This document shows, piece after piece, positions 23,090-32,684 of a stretch of 64,000 nt of DNA. The DNA is from CAZYFH01 sp964646815 (GTDB lineage: Bacteria > Acidobacteriota > Vicinamibacteria > Vicinamibacterales > UBA8438): the NCBI GenBank assembly GCA_964646815.1, contig CAZYFH010000001.1:124001-188000 (forward strand). Reading direction: 5' to 3'. Under the pieces are notes generated by a model. It searched no databases, was not told where the DNA came from, and worked only from the letters and a program-made list of their open reading frames with translations. A program made the position numbers and the translations under genes. Position 1 is the stretch's first letter; each line of letters begins with the position of its first letter.

Positions 23090-25993
23090 ATGACATCGTC
23101 CGCGCGTGAGTCCTTCCAGGACCGCCATATCGGTCCGGGGCCGGTGGACCGTGAGCGCATGCTCGCCGCGGTCGGTGCCGCGTCACTCGATGCCCTCGTC
23201 GATCAAGCTGTCCCTGCCGGGATCAGGCTAGCCGAGCCCCTCGCGCTCCCGGACGCGGAGTCGGAGGCATGTTTCCTCGACAGACTGCGCGCGGTGGCGG
23301 ACAAGAACGAGCCGTGGCGCTCGTTCATCGGGCAGGGCTACTACGGCTGCGTTACTCCGAGTGTGATCGCGCGTAACGTGCTCGAGAACCCTTCATGGTA
23401 CACACCCTATACCCCCTATCAGGCGGAGGTGGCACAGGGGCGTCTCGAGGCGCTACTCATTTTCCAGACGATGGTCGAGGACCTGACTGCGATGGACGTA
23501 GCCAACGCGTCGCTTCTCGACGAGGCCACCGCCGCGGCAGAGGCAATGACGCTGGCACATCGAATTCGGGCGCGGCGCTCCGGTGCGGCCAATCGCTTCG
23601 TTGTCGCCGCCAGCTGCTTTCCGCAGACGATCGCGGTGGTCCGCGGTCGTGCCGCGCCATTAGGTATCGAGGTTGAGGTGGCGAGCGCGGCGTCGCTGGA
23701 AGCGGCGATCGGCCGGGCCGGCGCGGCGACGTTCGGGGTGCTCGTCCAGTCGCCCGACGCGTTCGGTGCGATCGGCGACGTGGCCGGGGTCATCACGCGC
23801 GCGCACGAGGTCGGGGCGCTCGCCGTGGTTGCCAGCGATCTGCTGGCGCTGACCCTCATCCGGCCACCGGGTGAAAGCGAGGCCGACGTCGTCGTGGGCA
23901 GCGCACAGCGCTTCGGAGTGCCGATGGGCTATGGCGGGCCGCACGCGGCGTTCTTCGCGACGCGCGAGCGCTATGTGCGCCAGATGCCGGGCCGGCTTAT
24001 CGGGGTCTCGGTCGACGCGCACGGCCGGCGCGCCTATCGCATGGCGCTGCAGACGCGCGAACAGCATATCCGGCGGGAGCGCGCCACATCGAATATCTGC
24101 ACGGCGCAGGCGCTGTTGGCGAACGTGGCCGGGTTCTACGCCGTCTATCACGGACCGCAGGGACTGGCAGGGATCGCCACACGCGTACACGGTCTGGCAC
24201 AGAGGCTTTCAGAACAACTGGTCGCGCTCGGGTTCGAACAGCGGAACGACGTCTTCTTCGACACCATCAGGGTGGCGGCCCCGTGTGGTGTGCGTCTCGA
24301 TGGTCTCAGACCGCTGGCCGAGCGGGCGCGACTTAACCTGTGTTACCACGCGACTGGCGACGTCGGGATCGCGCTCGACGAAACCGCGAGTGACGACGAG
24401 GTGTCGGCGATAGCACGGGTGTTTGCCGAGGCGGCGGGGCAACCGTCACCACCGGTCCTCGATGAAACCCCGGCAACTCCATCGCTACCAGGGGATGTTC
24501 GCCGCACGACGCCGTTTCTCACCCATCCCGTCTTCACCACCCACCACTCCGAGCTTCAGATGATGCGCTACCTAAAGCAGCTGGAGCGGAAGGATATCGG
24601 GCTCGACACGTCGATGATTCCGCTGGGGTCCTGCACGATGAAGCTGAACGCAGCGGCCGAGATGCGGCCACTCACCTGGCCACGGTTCGCGGCGCTGCAT
24701 CCGTTCGTGCCGGTGGGCCAGGCGGCCGGCTACCGCCAAGTGCTCGCGGAGGTCGAGGAGGCGCTCTGCGCGATTACCGGGTTCGACGCCGTCTCGTTGC
24801 AGCCGAACTCAGGCGCCCAGGGCGAGTACGCAGGCCTGCTGGTGATCCGAGCGTATCAGCGTGACCGTGGTGAAGAGGGCCGCGATGTTGTGCTCATCCC
24901 GGCCTCGGCGCACGGGACCAACCCGGCAAGCGCGGCGATGGCTGGTATGCGGGTCGTCGTCGTGGGATGTGCTCGGAACGGCGACGTGGATCTTGCCGAT
25001 CTGCGGGCCCGAGCGTTGGAGCATCGCGATCGGCTGAGCGCACTCATGATCACGTATCCGTCTACACACGGTGTCTTCGAAGAAGCCGTCGAGGAGATCT
25101 GCGCCGTGGTGCACACGCACGGCGGTCAGGTCTATATGGATGGCGCCAATATGAACGCGCAGGTCGGCTTGACGAGCCCGGCGCGCATTGGTGCCGACGT
25201 CTGCCACCTCAACCTTCATAAGACGTTCGCGATCCCGCACGGCGGCGGTGGGCCGGGGATGGGGCCAATCGCTGTTGCCGGCCACCTGGCGCCCTATCTT
25301 CCAGGGCATCCACTGGTCCAGCTAGGCGTGCCGTCGTCGACGGCGATTGGCGCGGTGTCCGCCGCCCCTTGGGGCAGCGCGAGCATCGCGCTCATCTCAT
25401 ACGCGTATATTCGACTTCTGGGACGCGGGGGGCTTACGGACGCGACCAAGGTGGCCATTCTCAACGCCAACTACATCAAGTCACGCCTCCAAGCGCGTTT
25501 CGACGTGCTGTATGCACGCGCGAATGGGCGGGTGGCGCACGAGTTGATCTTCGATCTGCGGCCCTTCAACAAGACAACGGGAGTTACCGAGGAAGACGTG
25601 GCTAAACGCCTCATCGACTATGGATTCCACGCGCCGACCGTGTCGTTCCCGGTTCCAGGGACGCTGATGGTGGAGCCCACCGAAAGCGAACCGCTCGAAG
25701 AGCTCGACCGATTCTGTGAGGCGATGCTCTCGATCCGAGACGAGATCCAGGCCATTGCCGATGGCCGCGCCGATCCTGTGGACAACGTGCTCAGGAACGC
25801 TCCGCACACGGCCACCGACGTTGCGGCCGACGAGTGGCCGCATCCTTACAGCCGACGCGCTGCTGCGTACCCGCTGCCCTTCGTCGAGGCCAACAAGTTC
25901 TGGCCGCCCATCAGTCGCGTCAATAACGTGCATGGCGACCGCAACCTCGTCTGCACGTGCCCGCCGGTCGAGGCGTATGCGGAGCGTGATTAG
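23090..25993 (+). CDS. gcvP: glycine dehydrogenase (decarboxylating), single-chain P protein
   Basis: The protein has 967 aa from the ATG at 23090. Upstream in-frame GTG 23063 and TTG 23054 (the latter overlapping gcvH) are alternatives; 23090 is chosen because the protein then begins like other P proteins, just before 'SFQDRHIGP'. It is the fused, proteobacterial-type chain rather than split gcvPA/gcvPB. The PLP-binding Lys lies in 'CHLNLHKTFAIPHGGGGPGM'; other marks are 'VTPSVIARNVLENPSWYTPY', 'DTSMIPLGSCTMKLNAAAEM' and 'SAHGTNPASAAMAGM'. It decarboxylates glycine and loads aminomethyl onto GcvH. The L protein (lpd) is not in this window. Confidence 0.95.
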   Translation: MTSSARESFQDRHIGPGPVDRERMLAAVGAASLDALVDQAVPAGIRLAEPLALPDAESEACFLDRLRAVADKNEPWRSFIGQGYYGCVTPSVIARNVLENPSWYTPYTPYQAEVAQGRLEALLIFQTMVEDLTAMDVANASLLDEATAAAEAMTLAHRIRARRSGAANRFVVAASCFPQTIAVVRGRAAPLGIEVEVASAASLEAAIGRAGAATFGVLVQSPDAFGAIGDVAGVITRAHEVGALAVVASDLLALTLIRPPGESEADVVVGSAQRFGVPMGYGGPHAAFFATRERYVRQMPGRLIGVSVDAHGRRAYRMALQTREQHIRRERATSNICTAQALLANVAGFYAVYHGPQGLAGIATRVHGLAQRLSEQLVALGFEQRNDVFFDTIRVAAPCGVRLDGLRPLAERARLNLCYHATGDVGIALDETASDDEVSAIARVFAEAAGQPSPPVLDETPATPSLPGDVRRTTPFLTHPVFTTHHSELQMMRYLKQLERKDIGLDTSMIPLGSCTMKLNAAAEMRPLTWPRFAALHPFVPVGQAAGYRQVLAEVEEALCAITGFDAVSLQPNSGAQGEYAGLLVIRAYQRDRGEEGRDVVLIPASAHGTNPASAAMAGMRVVVVGCARNGDVDLADLRARALEHRDRLSALMITYPSTHGVFEEAVEEICAVVHTHGGQVYMDGANMNAQVGLTSPARIGADVCHLNLHKTFAIPHGGGGPGMGPIAVAGHLAPYLPGHPLVQLGVPSSTAIGAVSAAPWGSASIALISYAYIRLLGRGGLTDATKVAILNANYIKSRLQARFDVLYARANGRVAHELIFDLRPFNKTTGVTEEDVAKRLIDYGFHAPTVSFPVPGTLMVEPTESEPLEELDRFCEAMLSIRDEIQAIADGRADPVDNVLRNAPHTATDVAADEWPHPYSRRAAAYPLPFVEANKFWPPISRVNNVHGDRNLVCTCPPVEAYAERD

Positions 25994-26297
25994 TGGACCG
26001 TAACTGCTATTTGTAGAGTGAGATCCGAGCCGCGATGGCCGGCGCTGGGCCAAGCGTCAGCGCGGTCATAGCCGGCGTGTCTGCTCCCTCGTCGCGTCTT
26101 GTCGGCCGCGCGCCTATGACCACTCCCGATTCATCCGACACAGGCCACTAGTTGTCGTGACCGCCGGGACCGTGAGCACAAGAGTTGGCTTCTGGGGACA
26201 AAAACGACGCGCGCACAGCGTGCCTCGCGACCGAGGGAGTGGGCACGCGAGTTCCGACGCAGCGGTCACAGGGGCTTGGATGCAGCCCGCTCTAAAT
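25994..26297. other. convergent intergenic region
   Basis: 304 nt lie between the ends of gcvP (plus) and the aminotransferase (minus). No gene, structured RNA or clear intrinsic terminator was recognised. Confidence 0.4.
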
Positions 26298-27176
26298 TCA
26301 GACGCTTTTCATCGTCAGATCGCGCGCCATGCGCGAAAAGGCGGCGGCCAGCTCACATGTGATCGGACCAGGTATCCCGGTGCCAACGGCGCGGTCAGCC
26401 AACCTTGTCACGGCAAGCACCTCGCGCGTCGTGCCGGTGAGGAACATCTCGTCGGCGGTGTCCAGATCGATGACCCGCAGCGTCTGCTCGCGCACGGGGA
26501 TCCCGACCTCGGCTCCCACCTCAAAGACGAAGTTCCGTGTAACGCCCTCGAGCAGTCCCGTTGCTAGGGGCGGCGTCAACGCCTCGCCGTTGCGCACGAG
26601 GAAGATGTTGGACTGGGCGCATTCCGCCAACTCGCCCTTGTAGCTGCACATCAGTGCCTCATCCGCGCCCGCACGCAAGGCCTCTTGCATTGCGAGCGCG
26701 TTGTTGAGCAGATTGTTCGATTTGATTCGCGGGCTCACGGCGCCCGGGTGATTGCGGAGGACGGAAGACAGCACGACCGTGGCACCCCGCGCGGCGAGGT
26801 CCGGCGGCGTCTCGGCATGGGGTCGAGCGATGATCACGACGGTCGGCGTGGGACAGGCGTTGGGATCGTAGCTCAACTCGCCGACGCCCCGCGTGAGGAG
26901 AATTCGGATATAGCGTTCGCCGGGCGCGTCGACGGCGGCCATCGTGTCGCGGATCGACGTTTCGAACGCCAGGTCGTCCAGTGGGACGGGTAGCGCGATG
27001 GATGCGGCGGAGGCGCGCAGGCGAGCGAGATGTCGGTCGAGGAGGAATGGTTGGCCGTTGTAGGTGCGGAGGGTTTCGTAGACGCCTTCACCATACAAGA
27101 AGCCGTGATCGAACACAGACACCGACGCGCCACCCTCGTCGGTGAGCACGCCGTTTACGTTGACGACTACGATCAT
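26298..27176 (-). CDS. class IV PLP aminotransferase (branched-chain or D-amino-acid type)
   Basis: The protein has 292 aa. Fold-type IV marks are: 'VFDHGFLYGEGVYETLRTYN' at the N-terminus, 'HLARLRASA', the PLP-lysine in 'SPRIKSNNLLNNALA', the PLP-ring Glu in 'ELAECAQSNIFLV', and the phosphate-binding 'GLLEGVTRNFVF' and 'EMFLTGTTREV'. These are shared by IlvE and D-alanine aminotransferase. The alpha-carboxylate loop does not decide between them by eye, so no symbol is given. It is divergent from nnr with only 51 nt between starts, so both promoters overlap in that gap. Confidence 0.9.
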   Translation of the reverse strand: MIVVVNVNGVLTDEGGASVSVFDHGFLYGEGVYETLRTYNGQPFLLDRHLARLRASAASIALPVPLDDLAFETSIRDTMAAVDAPGERYIRILLTRGVGELSYDPNACPTPTVVIIARPHAETPPDLAARGATVVLSSVLRNHPGAVSPRIKSNNLLNNALAMQEALRAGADEALMCSYKGELAECAQSNIFLVRNGEALTPPLATGLLEGVTRNFVFEVGAEVGIPVREQTLRVIDLDTADEMFLTGTTREVLAVTRLADRAVGTGIPGPITCELAAAFSRMARDLTMKSV

Positions 27177-27227
27177 CTGCTATTCGTAACATAATTCACA
27201 GAGGAGGGTTGCCACCGGCCGCGGGTC

Positions 27228-28778
27228 ATGCGAGTGCTCGACGCTGCTCAGATGCGGGCTGCCGATCGTCTCACGATCGAGGAGATCGGGATTCCGTCGA
27301 TTGTGCTCATGGAGAACGCGGGCCGGCAGGTCGTCGCCGCGATGGAGGCGTCGTGCGACGACCTTGCACACTCACGGGTGGCGGTCCTCTGCGGGCGCGG
27401 TAACAACGGTGGCGACGGTTTTGTGGTGGCACGCGCGCTTGCGCAGCGCGGTCTCCAGGTTGACGTCTTCCTTGTGGGTCAAGCGGCTGATGTGCACGGT
27501 GATGCGCGCACCAACCTCGACATCGTGAAGCGCCTCGGTATTTCGGTGGCGGAGTGTCATGACACGGCAGCCTGGGAGCGACACGGCCCCGAACTCGCCA
27601 GGTGCGATCTCGTCGTCGACGCCCTCGTCGGAACCGGCTTGACCGCGCCGCTCGCGGGACTCCTTGAGACGGTGGTTACAGACGTCGACGGCACGGGCCT
27701 ACCTGTCGTGGCCATTGATGTGCCGTCGGGTCTCTCGGCAGATACGCCGAAGGTGATCGGTGCGTGCGTACGAGCCCGCGTGACCGTGACGCTCGGTGCA
27801 CCAAAGATCCCCCTGGTGCTCGCGCCGGCGGCCGACCACGCCGGCAAGCTCATTGTGGCCGACATCGGGATTCCGGAGCGGGTGATCGATGAGCTCGAGG
27901 GTCAACGGATCGAACTGCTGACGCCGGGGCAGGTGCGATCGCGAGTTCCCATCCGCGCGCGCGACGCGCACAAGGGTGACTGTGGCCACGTCGTGCTGGT
28001 GGCGGGGTCGCCGGGAAAGACTGGCGCAGCACGTCTGGCGGGCCTCGGCGCCCTCCGTTCAGGTGCCGGGATCGTCACTGTGGCGACGCCGGCCTCGTCG
28101 GCCGGTCTCGTGGCGTCAGTACCGGAGTACATGACGGCGGCACTCACGGAGTCGGATGGGGGGATGGCGGCGACGGCCGCCGTCGAGGAGGTGTTGGCGC
28201 TGCCGGCAGATGTTGTTGGCGTCGGGCCAGGGCTCGGTCTCGGTGACGGGCCGCGCGCGCTTGTGCGCGGGCTGGTCGAGCGGGCACCGGTCCCGCTCGT
28301 GGTCGATGCTGACGCCCTGAACGCGCTGGCTGACGATCCGGCAGTCCTTCGGTCGCGTCGGGAACGGGAGACGGTCATCACGCCGCACCCGGGGGAGATG
28401 GCGCGTCTCACGGGGACGACGACTACCGATGTCCAGGCGAACCGCGTCGATTGCGCCCGAGTGTTTGCGACCGAGCATGGCGTGCATGTCGTGCTCAAGG
28501 GCGCGCGCAGCATCCTCGCAACGCCAGACGGCACCGTGTTCATCAATCCGACCGGAAATCCGGGGATGGCCACCGGCGGCACGGGCGACGTGCTCACCGG
28601 GGTAATCGCGGCCTGGCTGGCCCAGTTACGCGATCCAACGGCCGCAATGACCGTCGGCGTTCACCTGCATGGTCTGGCCGGCGATCTAGCAGTGGAGCGG
28701 GTAGGGGAAACGGCCTTGACCGCAAGCGACCTCGTAGCGCAACTTGGCGCCGCGGTCAATACACTCACGAGTTCGTGA
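27228..28778 (+). CDS. nnr: bifunctional NAD(P)H-hydrate epimerase / ADP-dependent dehydratase
   Basis: The protein has 516 aa. The N-terminal YjeF_N epimerase domain (about 1-215) shows 'AAQMRAADRLTIEEIGIPSI', 'VLCGRGNNGGDGFVVARAL' and 'DVPSGLSADT'. The C-terminal ribokinase-like dehydratase domain (about 225-510) shows 'VAGSPGKTGAARLAGLGALR', 'VGPGLGLGD', 'VDADALNALA', 'TPHPGEMARLTG' and 'NPGMATGGTGDVLTGVIAAW'. It repairs hydrated NAD(P)H. The stop overlaps the tsaE GTG (GTGA at 28775-28778), a conserved arrangement in bacteria. Confidence 0.95.
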   Translation: MRVLDAAQMRAADRLTIEEIGIPSIVLMENAGRQVVAAMEASCDDLAHSRVAVLCGRGNNGGDGFVVARALAQRGLQVDVFLVGQAADVHGDARTNLDIVKRLGISVAECHDTAAWERHGPELARCDLVVDALVGTGLTAPLAGLLETVVTDVDGTGLPVVAIDVPSGLSADTPKVIGACVRARVTVTLGAPKIPLVLAPAADHAGKLIVADIGIPERVIDELEGQRIELLTPGQVRSRVPIRARDAHKGDCGHVVLVAGSPGKTGAARLAGLGALRSGAGIVTVATPASSAGLVASVPEYMTAALTESDGGMAATAAVEEVLALPADVVGVGPGLGLGDGPRALVRGLVERAPVPLVVDADALNALADDPAVLRSRRERETVITPHPGEMARLTGTTTTDVQANRVDCARVFATEHGVHVVLKGARSILATPDGTVFINPTGNPGMATGGTGDVLTGVIAAWLAQLRDPTAAMTVGVHLHGLAGDLAVERVGETALTASDLVAQLGAAVNTLTSS

Positions 28779-29239
28779 TCTACACGCACGAGAGCCAATC
28801 GGAAGACGATACCTTCCAGATCGCGCACGCGCTCGCGAGCGGTCTCCCGCGCCGGGCCGTGGTGTTGCTGGTCGGCGATCTCGGTGCCGGCAAGACGGCG
28901 TTCGTCCGTGGGCTGGTCGAGGGTGCCGGCGGTCGGGCGGACGATGTCAGCAGCCCGACCTTCGTCTTGATTCAGGAGTACGGCGGACCACGGCCCGTCG
29001 CGCACGTCGATTTGTATCGTCTTCGCAGACCGGAAGTTGAGGCGCTCGAGGAGGAGATCGCGGATCTGCGGGCTCGCGACGGCATCGTCGCGATTGAATG
29101 GGCCGACCGGTTGACGCGGCCGATAACGGGCGCGGTGCACGTGCACATCGACGACCGCGGCGGCGACGCGCGCACGATCTGCATTGATGCCGAGCGGACC
29201 ATGAGTGGCCGCGCGGACCCGGACCGCGAGCCGCGCTAA
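28775..29239 (+). CDS. tsaE: tRNA threonylcarbamoyladenosine biosynthesis ATPase TsaE
   Basis: The protein has 154 aa, with a GTG start overlapping the nnr stop. The P-loop is 'LVGDLGAGKTAFVRGL', followed by 'SSPTFVLIQEYGG' (conserved Thr/Tyr region), 'VAHVDLYRLRRPEVEALEEE' and 'VAIEWADRL'. TsaE is the ATPase that regulates the TsaBD complex in making t6A37 on ANN-decoding tRNAs. TsaB and TsaD are not next to it here. The tail after 'RTICIDAE' is variable, as in other members. Confidence 0.93.
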   Translation: MIYTHESQSEDDTFQIAHALASGLPRRAVVLLVGDLGAGKTAFVRGLVEGAGGRADDVSSPTFVLIQEYGGPRPVAHVDLYRLRRPEVEALEEEIADLRARDGIVAIEWADRLTRPITGAVHVHIDDRGGDARTICIDAERTMSGRADPDREPR

Positions 29240-29294
29240 CTACGGCGCTGCGCTCAGGCCTCTCGGTCTGACACAGTTGCAGTAGCGCCCCGGT

Positions 29295-31034
29295 TTAGGG
29301 CAGCCTGAAGACGAAGAGCATGTTGCCGCGAGGTGGCTGCCGGATCTCCCGGGTGAGGCCCCGGTAGCTGACGCCACCGCCGGCCGCGATGGCGATATAT
29401 TGCACGCCATCGTGCATGTAGCTCACCGGATACCCGCCTGCGCTGGAGTTGAGGATTGCTCCCAGCGGACGTCGCCGGTCCGGGCATCGAAGGCACGGAA
29501 GCGCCGGGCGTCGTCGGTCACGAACACGAGGCCACCGCCCGTCGTCAGCACCGATCCCCCGATGCCGGCACGCTGGTGATGCACCCAGAGGGTTTCGCCC
29601 GTGGCCACGTCCATGGCCGTGAACTGGCCGATCTGGCCATCGATGTCAGGCGCCTCCTCCAGCGCGATCCGCGCCGAGCCGTGGTGAGCGCCGGCCCGAT
29701 CCCGGAACGTGTTGAGCGTCAAGTTCATGCAAGTGTTGTTGGTCGGTGCATACAACGCGTTGGTCCCGGGGTGGTAGGCGGTCGCCTGCCAGTTGATACC
29801 GCCGGTCGCGCTCGGGCAGACAAACACAGGCTCGCCGACCTCCGTAAACTTGAGCGACGAGTTGAGCAGCACTCTGCGGTTCTCCGCATCAATGTCGGCG
29901 ATGACGTTTTGGTAATTGGTGGGTTGGGCCCAGAGGAAGGCCCCGGTGGCGGCACCCAGAGCCCACACGATGCCGGTCTTGCCAGGGATGCCGGTCACGA
30001 TCTTGCGCCGCGCACCAGGGGTGATCGCGCCGTTCATCCACGCGACGGTTCCGCGACGCGGCGACACCTCCGTCTCGACGATCAGGCGTGCGAACGGATG
30101 GTCGAGATCCCACTCGTCGTTAGGAATGTGCTGGAAGTACCAGACGATGTTCCCGGTGTCTGCGTCGAAAGCGAGCGTCGAGTTCGTATATAGGACGTCG
30201 CCGTCCCCGCTGCACGGAGCCCCACGGAATCGGCACCCCAACGCCGGTGTAGATTAGGTTCAGGTCTGGGTCGTAACTTGGCGCGTTCCAGGCCGATCCC
30301 CCACGCCGCATCTCATCCGGGATGTCACCCCACGTGTCATATCCGAACTCGCCGCGGCCCGGAATCGTGTAAGTGCGCCAAACCTCATCGCCGGTTTCCA
30401 CATCGTGCGCGGACACCCAGCAGCGCGTGTTGAGGTGGTAGCAGCCTGACATGCCCGCCACGGCCCGTCCCTTAATGACCTGCGGCCCACCCGAGTAGTG
30501 GTGTCCGATCGTCCAGTCGCCAACCTGCTCGTCCCACTCCACCTCACCTGTGCGCGCGTTCAGGGCCAGTAGATGAGCGTCGTGGGTGGCGCTAATGAGC
30601 TTGTCCTCGTAGAGGGCCCCGTTCCGGTTCGCGCAGGCCATGCTCGCACCGTGCTCGACCTGCGGCCGGCGGTACTGCCAGAGACGCGACCCGTCGCGCA
30701 CGTCGAGCGCCTCAACGAAGTCACACGCCTGTACTAGGAACATGATTCCGTCATGCACGAGAGGCGTCGTCTCCTGCTTGCCTTCCTCCATGTTCCAGGT
30801 CCAGGCGAGGCGCAGGCGTCCCACGTTGGAGGAATCGATCTGATCTAGTGGGCTGGGGCACCAGTGACTGTAGGTCCGCCGCCACATGAGCCAGTCGCTA
30901 GGTGGCGGGTCCACCAGCATGTCCTGGGTCACCGAGGTGTAGCTGTCGGCGACGGACTGCGCCGATAAAAACGCGCCGGTGAGGAAGAGGCAGATCGAGA
31001 CGATGCCAAGGACCGACCGCGACGCGGCTCGCAT
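29295..31034 (-). pseudogene. PQQ quinoprotein dehydrogenase-like propeller, copy 3, two frameshifts
   Basis: From the ATG at 31034 a signal peptide (SVLGIVSICLFLTGAFLSAQ) and the N-terminal blades ('DWLMWRRTYSHWCPSPLDQI') continue to 'NLIYTGVGVPIPWGS' at about 30225. The frame then changes to 'GDGDVLYTNSTLAFDADTGN' and the catalytic block 'FQHIPNDEWDLDHPFARLI', and runs to 'TGDVRWE' at about 29460. A third frame gives 'SSAGGYPVSYMHDGVQYIAI' and 'RGNMLFVFRLP', stopping at 29295. Each junction is explained by a one-base change. It is related to the copies at 5218 and 14152 but more distant. Either a recent pseudogene or two local sequence errors; the intact neighbours favour real decay. Confidence 0.8.
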
Positions 31035-31150
31035 GGGAATGTCCCCCGCTAACCGTTTATGGTCTTGGTGCAACCGGTAGCGGTCTACGGATATCGATGG
31101 CGGTGCTGGCCGAAGCCCGCGCCGATGTCCCCTGACCTCAGAGGGAGCGC

Positions 31151-32680
31151 CTATTCGCTCCGGTAGTTCGGCGCTTCCTTGGTGATGACCACGTCGTGCA
31201 CGTGGCTCTCACGGACACCGGCCGGCGTGATACGGACGAGCTCCACGTCGCGTCGCAGCGTCGAAATGGTGGCGGTTCCGCAATAGCCCATGCCCGCTCG
31301 TAGGCCACCGACCAGTTGATGGATCATCGCGGAGACGCTGCCCTTGTGCGGCACTCGCCCTTCGATTCCCTCGGGGACCAACTTCTGCGGGCCTTTGTCC
31401 GCCGACGCAGAGAGATCGAACTCCTCCTGAAAATAGCGGTCCTTGCTTCCCCGCCGCATGGCGCCGATCGATCCCATGCCGCGGTACTCCTTGAAGCTGC
31501 GTCCCTGGTACAGGATCAGCTCGCCCGGGCTTTCGTCGGTGCCGGCGAACAAGCTACCGATCATGACGGTACTGGCACCGACGGCAATTGCCTTCGTGAG
31601 GTCGCCGGAGTAGCGGACTCCGCCGTCGGCGATGATGGGGACCCCGTGGGGTTCTGCGGCGGCGCTACACTCCGAGACCGCTGTCACCATCGGGACGCCG
31701 ATGCCCGCGATGATCCGCGTGGTGCAGATGGAGCCGGACCCGATCCCGACCTTGACGGCGTCGACCCCGACATCAATCAGGGCGCGTGTGCCGTCGTCGG
31801 TCGCCACATTGCCTGCGATGAGGTCGACGGAGGGAAACTCCCGGCGGAGGCGCTCCGCCATGTCGAGCACGTTCTGGGAATGGCCGTGCGCGCTGTCGAG
31901 CACCAGGAGATCCACATGGGCGGCGACGAGCGCCTCGGCGCGCTCGATGGTGTCGGCAGCAATGCCCACGGCGGCCCCGACCCTGAGTCGTCCGAGGGAG
32001 TCCTTGCTTGCGTGCGGGTATTTGATGGCCTTCTGAATGTCCTTGACCGTGATCAGGCCACGCAGGTGGAAATCCTTATCAACGACGAGCAACTTCTCGA
32101 CCCGATGTCGGTGGAGGATCTCCTTCGCCTGTGCGAGCGTGGTGCCAACGGGGACCGTGATCAGGTTCTTGCGGGTCATCACGTCCGAGATCGCCTGGTG
32201 GACGTCGTGCTTGAACCGTAGGTCGCGGTTGGTGAGAATACCGACCAGCCGCCCTTCGTTGCGCCCGTCCTCGGTGATCGGCACGCCCGAAATACGGTAC
32301 TTCTTCATCAACTCGAGCGCTTGATACACGCTGCTACGCGGTGAGAGTGTGATCGGGTTGACGATCATGCCGCTTTCCGAGCGCTTGACGCGGTCGACTT
32401 CTGAGGCCTGCTCGGGTATGTCGAGGTTCTTGTGGATGACACCGATCCCTCCGAGCTGCGCCATGGCGATAGCCATCCGGGATTCGGTGACCGTGTCCAT
32501 CGCAGCGCTGACCAGTGGGACGTTGAGGGCGATGTTTCGGGTCAGTCGGGTCGATACGTCCACGGCGCTCGGCAGGACGTGTGAGTGCCGCGGCTTCAGT
32601 AGTACGTCGTCGAAGGTCAGTGCTGTCGCTAGCTCGGTGGCGGACCAACGTCCAGTCACTGCATCAGTTTTGAGATCCAT
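31151..32680 (-). CDS. guaB: IMP dehydrogenase
   Basis: The protein has 509 aa from the ATG at 32680 (an upstream in-frame start at 32764 would overlap secA). It oxidises IMP to XMP with NAD+, the committed step of GMP synthesis. Marks: 'LTFDDVLLKPRHS', two CBS domains between about residues 105 and 225, 'DSAHGHSQNVLDM', 'AGNVATDDGTRALID' and the catalytic-Cys loop 'VGIGSGSICTTRIIAGIGVP', then 'ADGGVRYSGDLTKAIAVGA' and 'YRGMGSIGAM'. It starts 4 nt after the secA stop, so the two form an operon. Full length, no anomalies. Confidence 0.96.
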   Translation of the reverse strand: MDLKTDAVTGRWSATELATALTFDDVLLKPRHSHVLPSAVDVSTRLTRNIALNVPLVSAAMDTVTESRMAIAMAQLGGIGVIHKNLDIPEQASEVDRVKRSESGMIVNPITLSPRSSVYQALELMKKYRISGVPITEDGRNEGRLVGILTNRDLRFKHDVHQAISDVMTRKNLITVPVGTTLAQAKEILHRHRVEKLLVVDKDFHLRGLITVKDIQKAIKYPHASKDSLGRLRVGAAVGIAADTIERAEALVAAHVDLLVLDSAHGHSQNVLDMAERLRREFPSVDLIAGNVATDDGTRALIDVGVDAVKVGIGSGSICTTRIIAGIGVPMVTAVSECSAAAEPHGVPIIADGGVRYSGDLTKAIAVGASTVMIGSLFAGTDESPGELILYQGRSFKEYRGMGSIGAMRRGSKDRYFQEEFDLSASADKGPQKLVPEGIEGRVPHKGSVSAMIHQLVGGLRAGMGYCGTATISTLRRDVELVRITPAGVRESHVHDVVITKEAPNYRSE

Positions 32681-32684
32681 CCGC

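Noticed and set aside
23054..23090. TTG 23054 start of gcvP overlapping gcvH
   Set aside because: It would add 12 residues unlike other P proteins and lacks a ribosome binding site; ATG 23090 gives the normal N-terminus. GTG 23063 cannot be excluded.
29295..31034. Programmed frameshifting in the third quinoprotein
   Set aside because: No slippery heptamer or downstream pseudoknot is evident at the two break points, and related copies are encoded in one frame.
31316..32221. About 300-codon plus-strand frame over guaB
   Set aside because: The minus strand encodes a complete IMP dehydrogenase here; the plus frame has no domain or ribosome binding site.
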